A stretch of DNA of 64,000 nucleotides from Natrinema sp. DC36 (GTDB taxonomy: Archaea; Halobacteriota; Halobacteria; Halobacteriales; Natrialbaceae), in NCBI RefSeq assembly GCF_020405225.1, contig NZ_CP084472.1, forward strand, positions 2,914,001 to 2,978,000, in the 5' to 3' direction. Position numbers and translations under genes: made by a program. Positions 63,977-64,000 of the stretch are shown here, piece after piece (the stretch's first letter is position 1; every line of letters begins with the position of its first letter). The notes below the pieces were generated by a model, which was not told where the DNA came from, made no database searches, and saw only the letters and a program-made list of their open reading frames with translations.

Positions 63977-64000
63977 GATATGCTAACACATATCAGAGAT

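Overview
The window is about 64 kb of GC-rich chromosome from a halophilic archaeon (class Halobacteria; the gene set would suit Natrinema, Haloterrigena or a relative, but this is inference). The signs are very acidic proteins, class III pilin signals, twin-arginine/lipobox signals, haloarchaeal DUF families, an archaeal A-type ATP synthase, PAN, ABCE1, archaemetzincin, pyruvoyl-dependent arginine decarboxylase, and TATA boxes 26-29 bases upstream of many start codons, as expected for leaderless transcripts. I recognised no rRNA, tRNA, CRISPR array or intact insertion sequence.

Layout. 1-4.5 kb: a cut-off frame at the left edge, a degenerate-looking stretch, a membrane-anchored winged-helix regulator beside a secreted protein, a pilin-like protein and a methyltransferase. 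4.7-12.7 kb: ATP synthase genes atpH-I-K-E-C-F-A-B, tightly packed. The D subunit gene lies 7.5 kb further on (20.2 kb), beyond two small membrane proteins, an acyl-CoA ligase, a four-gene ABC importer and a zinc-ribbon protein. 21-28 kb: DUF5811, arginine decarboxylase, PAN, oligoendopeptidase F, TruA. 28-41 kb: a short-chain dehydrogenase, M32 carboxypeptidase, M20 peptidase, PIN-ATPase-KH protein, NAD synthetase, a winged-helix protein and a second acyl-CoA ligase. 39.9-50.8 kb: a cell-surface locus with a DUF5305 protein, an enlarged SipW-like signal peptidase, a CARDB-like protein, a DUF1102-type secreted protein, a pilin-anchored vWA protein, a membrane winged-helix protein and two related secreted proteins. 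50.9-64 kb: an EMC6-like protein, ABCE1, archaemetzincin, UPF0146, HAD hydrolase, response regulator, Rieske protein, UspA, a GNAT-zinc ribbon fusion, DUF2391, a ZIP-like protein, a cation antiporter, AIM24 and a GMC oxidoreductase.

Two things stand out. First, three intergenic copies (27.1, 30.1 and 42.6 kb) of a structured element about 125-157 bp long share fixed ends (CGGTGGCGCGC and a 19-base box beginning TCGGCTGGGG) but have unrelated hairpins between them. A different non-coding stretch next to the PAN gene carries five hairpins in a row with three-base loops and 6-7-base spacers. Second, the 40-51 kb locus has the makeup of a dedicated secretion and assembly system for a TasA/DUF1102-like surface fibre. 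That is an inference from gene content.
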